From positions 1-44,917 of the forward strand of contig NZ_NEFY01000017.1 in NCBI RefSeq assembly GCF_002258215.1: DNA of 44,917 nucleotides, read 5' to 3'. Under the pieces are notes generated by a model. It made no database searches and was not told the origin of the DNA. It was given only the letters and a program-made list of their open reading frames with translations. Both the position numbers and the translations under genes were made by a program. Source of the DNA: Marinobacter vinifirmus (GTDB lineage Bacteria > Pseudomonadota > Gammaproteobacteria > Pseudomonadales > Oleiphilaceae). Shown here piece after piece: positions 44,423 to 44,917 of this stretch (position 1 is the stretch's first letter; every line of letters starts with the position of its first letter).

Positions 44423-44830
44423 ATGCGCATTGGTCAGTTGGCGCAGTTGGTAGGGGTCGAAACACAGACGATCCGCTTCTATGAACAGCAGGGCTTGTTG
44501 CCGCCGCCTGATCGGCAGGACAACGGTTACCGTGTCTATACCGAGAAGCATGGTGAGGGGCTGGCCTTCATCCGTCGCTGCAGAATCCTGGGCCTGTCAC
44601 TGGCTGAGATTCACGAACTACAGAGCTATCAGGACGACCCTCATCAGCCTTGTACCGCCGTCAACGCCTTGCTCGATGATCACATCTCTCATGTGCGGTC
44701 GCAGATAACCGCTCTGCAAGCGCTTGAGAAACAACTCGTTTCACTGAGAGCGAGTTGCAACGATGACCGGGAAGTTGAGGCGTGTGGGGTTCTTGCTGGA
44801 ATTAGCGAAGGAAACATGCACCAGCAGTAG
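44423..44830 (+). CDS. MerR-family heavy-metal regulator (CadR/PbrR type)
   Basis: 135-residue activator. The N-terminal winged helix is MRIGQLAQLVGVETQTIRFYEQQGLL, followed by the GYRVYTEK wing. The dimerisation helix leads to a C-terminal tail SCNDDREVEACGVL. Cys77 (HQPCTAV), Cys112 and Cys121 are where Cd/Pb-sensing CadR/PbrR proteins carry their ligands (the last two residues later than in P. putida CadR). No His-rich tail is seen. ATG 44423 has GGAGGAGG upstream; the frame extends to 44408 but the family starts at MRIG. Expected to control the divergent transporter. Confidence 0.9.
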   Translation: MRIGQLAQLVGVETQTIRFYEQQGLLPPPDRQDNGYRVYTEKHGEGLAFIRRCRILGLSLAEIHELQSYQDDPHQPCTAVNALLDDHISHVRSQITALQALEKQLVSLRASCNDDREVEACGVLAGISEGNMHQQ

Positions 44831-44892
44831 GTGAAGCATCAACCAGATAATCCGATGAGATGCCGGTCTGTCTCACTCTCATGCAAAGGTAA

Positions 44893-44917
44893 GATCAACC
44901 ATTTAATCCGCTTACCC
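44893..44917 (-). repeat. Right terminal inverted repeat of the ISL3-type element
   Basis: Read on the minus strand, GGGTAAGCGGATTAAATGG opens the element and mirrors the left repeat at 42964. It ends at the last base of the window. The 62 bases between it and the regulator stop hold nothing recognised. Confidence 0.8.

Larger units (their letters stand above)
42964..44917. mobile_element. ISL3-family (ISPpu12-like) insertion element, deleted derivative
   Basis: Bounded by imperfect 24-base inverted repeats at 42964-42987 and 44894-44917 (21 of 24 matches; both begin GGGTA, then CGGATT, AATGGTTGAT). It carries the C-terminal third of an ISL3-type transposase, a CDF-type cation transporter and a divergent MerR-type regulator. 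From memory, ISPpu12 has the same passengers plus lspA and a full tnpA, so about 1.4 kb appears to be missing. With no intact transposase it would depend on one supplied elsewhere. The second target copy lies outside the window. Confidence 0.8.

Overview
The window reads as the chromosome of a GC-rich (about 60%) Gammaproteobacterium, most likely Marinobacter or a close marine relative. The grounds are the Pseudomonas/Marinobacter-type envelope cluster (murU-amgK divergent from lptD-surA-pdxA-rsmA-apaH), the trpEGDC block with gph and rpe, slmA and thiSG, and the general character of the proteins. The genus is inferred from remembered gene order and protein character, not from a database search. 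Almost everything is ordinary housekeeping or envelope DNA, except the right end, where a metal-resistance insertion element has entered a porin gene.

Layout. 1-3387 (minus): a glutathione transferase, a sterol-desaturase-type hydroxylase, a monoacylglycerol-lipase-like hydrolase and the start of modA. 3538-7810 (plus): a META-domain lipoprotein, an M14 metallopeptidase with an alpha/beta hydrolase, a second GST and a DUF4202 protein. 7943-13664 (minus): trpC, trpD, trpG, trpE, gph and rpe, with palindromic intergenic elements on both sides of trpC. 13759-15476 (minus): murU and amgK (peptidoglycan recycling). 15654-22466 (plus): lptD, surA, pdxA, rsmA, apaH and a DUF423 protein, mostly coupled by overlapping stop/start codons. 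22484-24396 (plus): thiS, thiG, slmA. 24649-28629 (minus): an inositol-monophosphatase-family enzyme, an aminotransferase, a fused phosphate-binding/OmpA protein and a DUF3301 protein. 28740-33888: an AraC-type regulator convergent with a two-gene RND efflux operon. 34181-36898: a membrane-tethered Tim14-like J-protein, a secretin-fold periplasmic protein, and a DAHP synthase preceded by an aromatic-rich leader peptide and a terminator. 36843-40146: a LysE-type exporter, a lipoamide-dehydrogenase-like flavoprotein, a DUF2061 protein and Dps. 40301-42986: a choice-of-anchor-I lipoprotein, a DUF2057-like protein and the truncated porin. 42964-44917: the ISL3-type element with a transposase remnant, a CDF-type cation transporter and a CadR/PbrR-like MerR regulator.

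Regulatory signals are unusually legible. The DAHP synthase leader is read as an attenuator sensing Trp, Phe and Tyr together. Three PhoB-box-like arrays precede the phosphate-binding/OmpA gene, the choice-of-anchor-I gene and the DUF2057/porin unit, suggesting a phosphate-starvation theme for the right third of the window. A near-canonical OxyR operator precedes dps. A 19-bp-spaced MerR-type promoter drives the cation transporter. Three long-armed palindromic elements (7821-7929, 8793-8896, 24408-24629) and a fourth nested inverted repeat (23564-23781) occupy intergenic gaps; the first two have unrelated arms around a related core.

The last base of the window coincides with the outer end of the insertion element's right terminal inverted repeat, so the rest of the porin lies outside, possibly beyond an assembly break.
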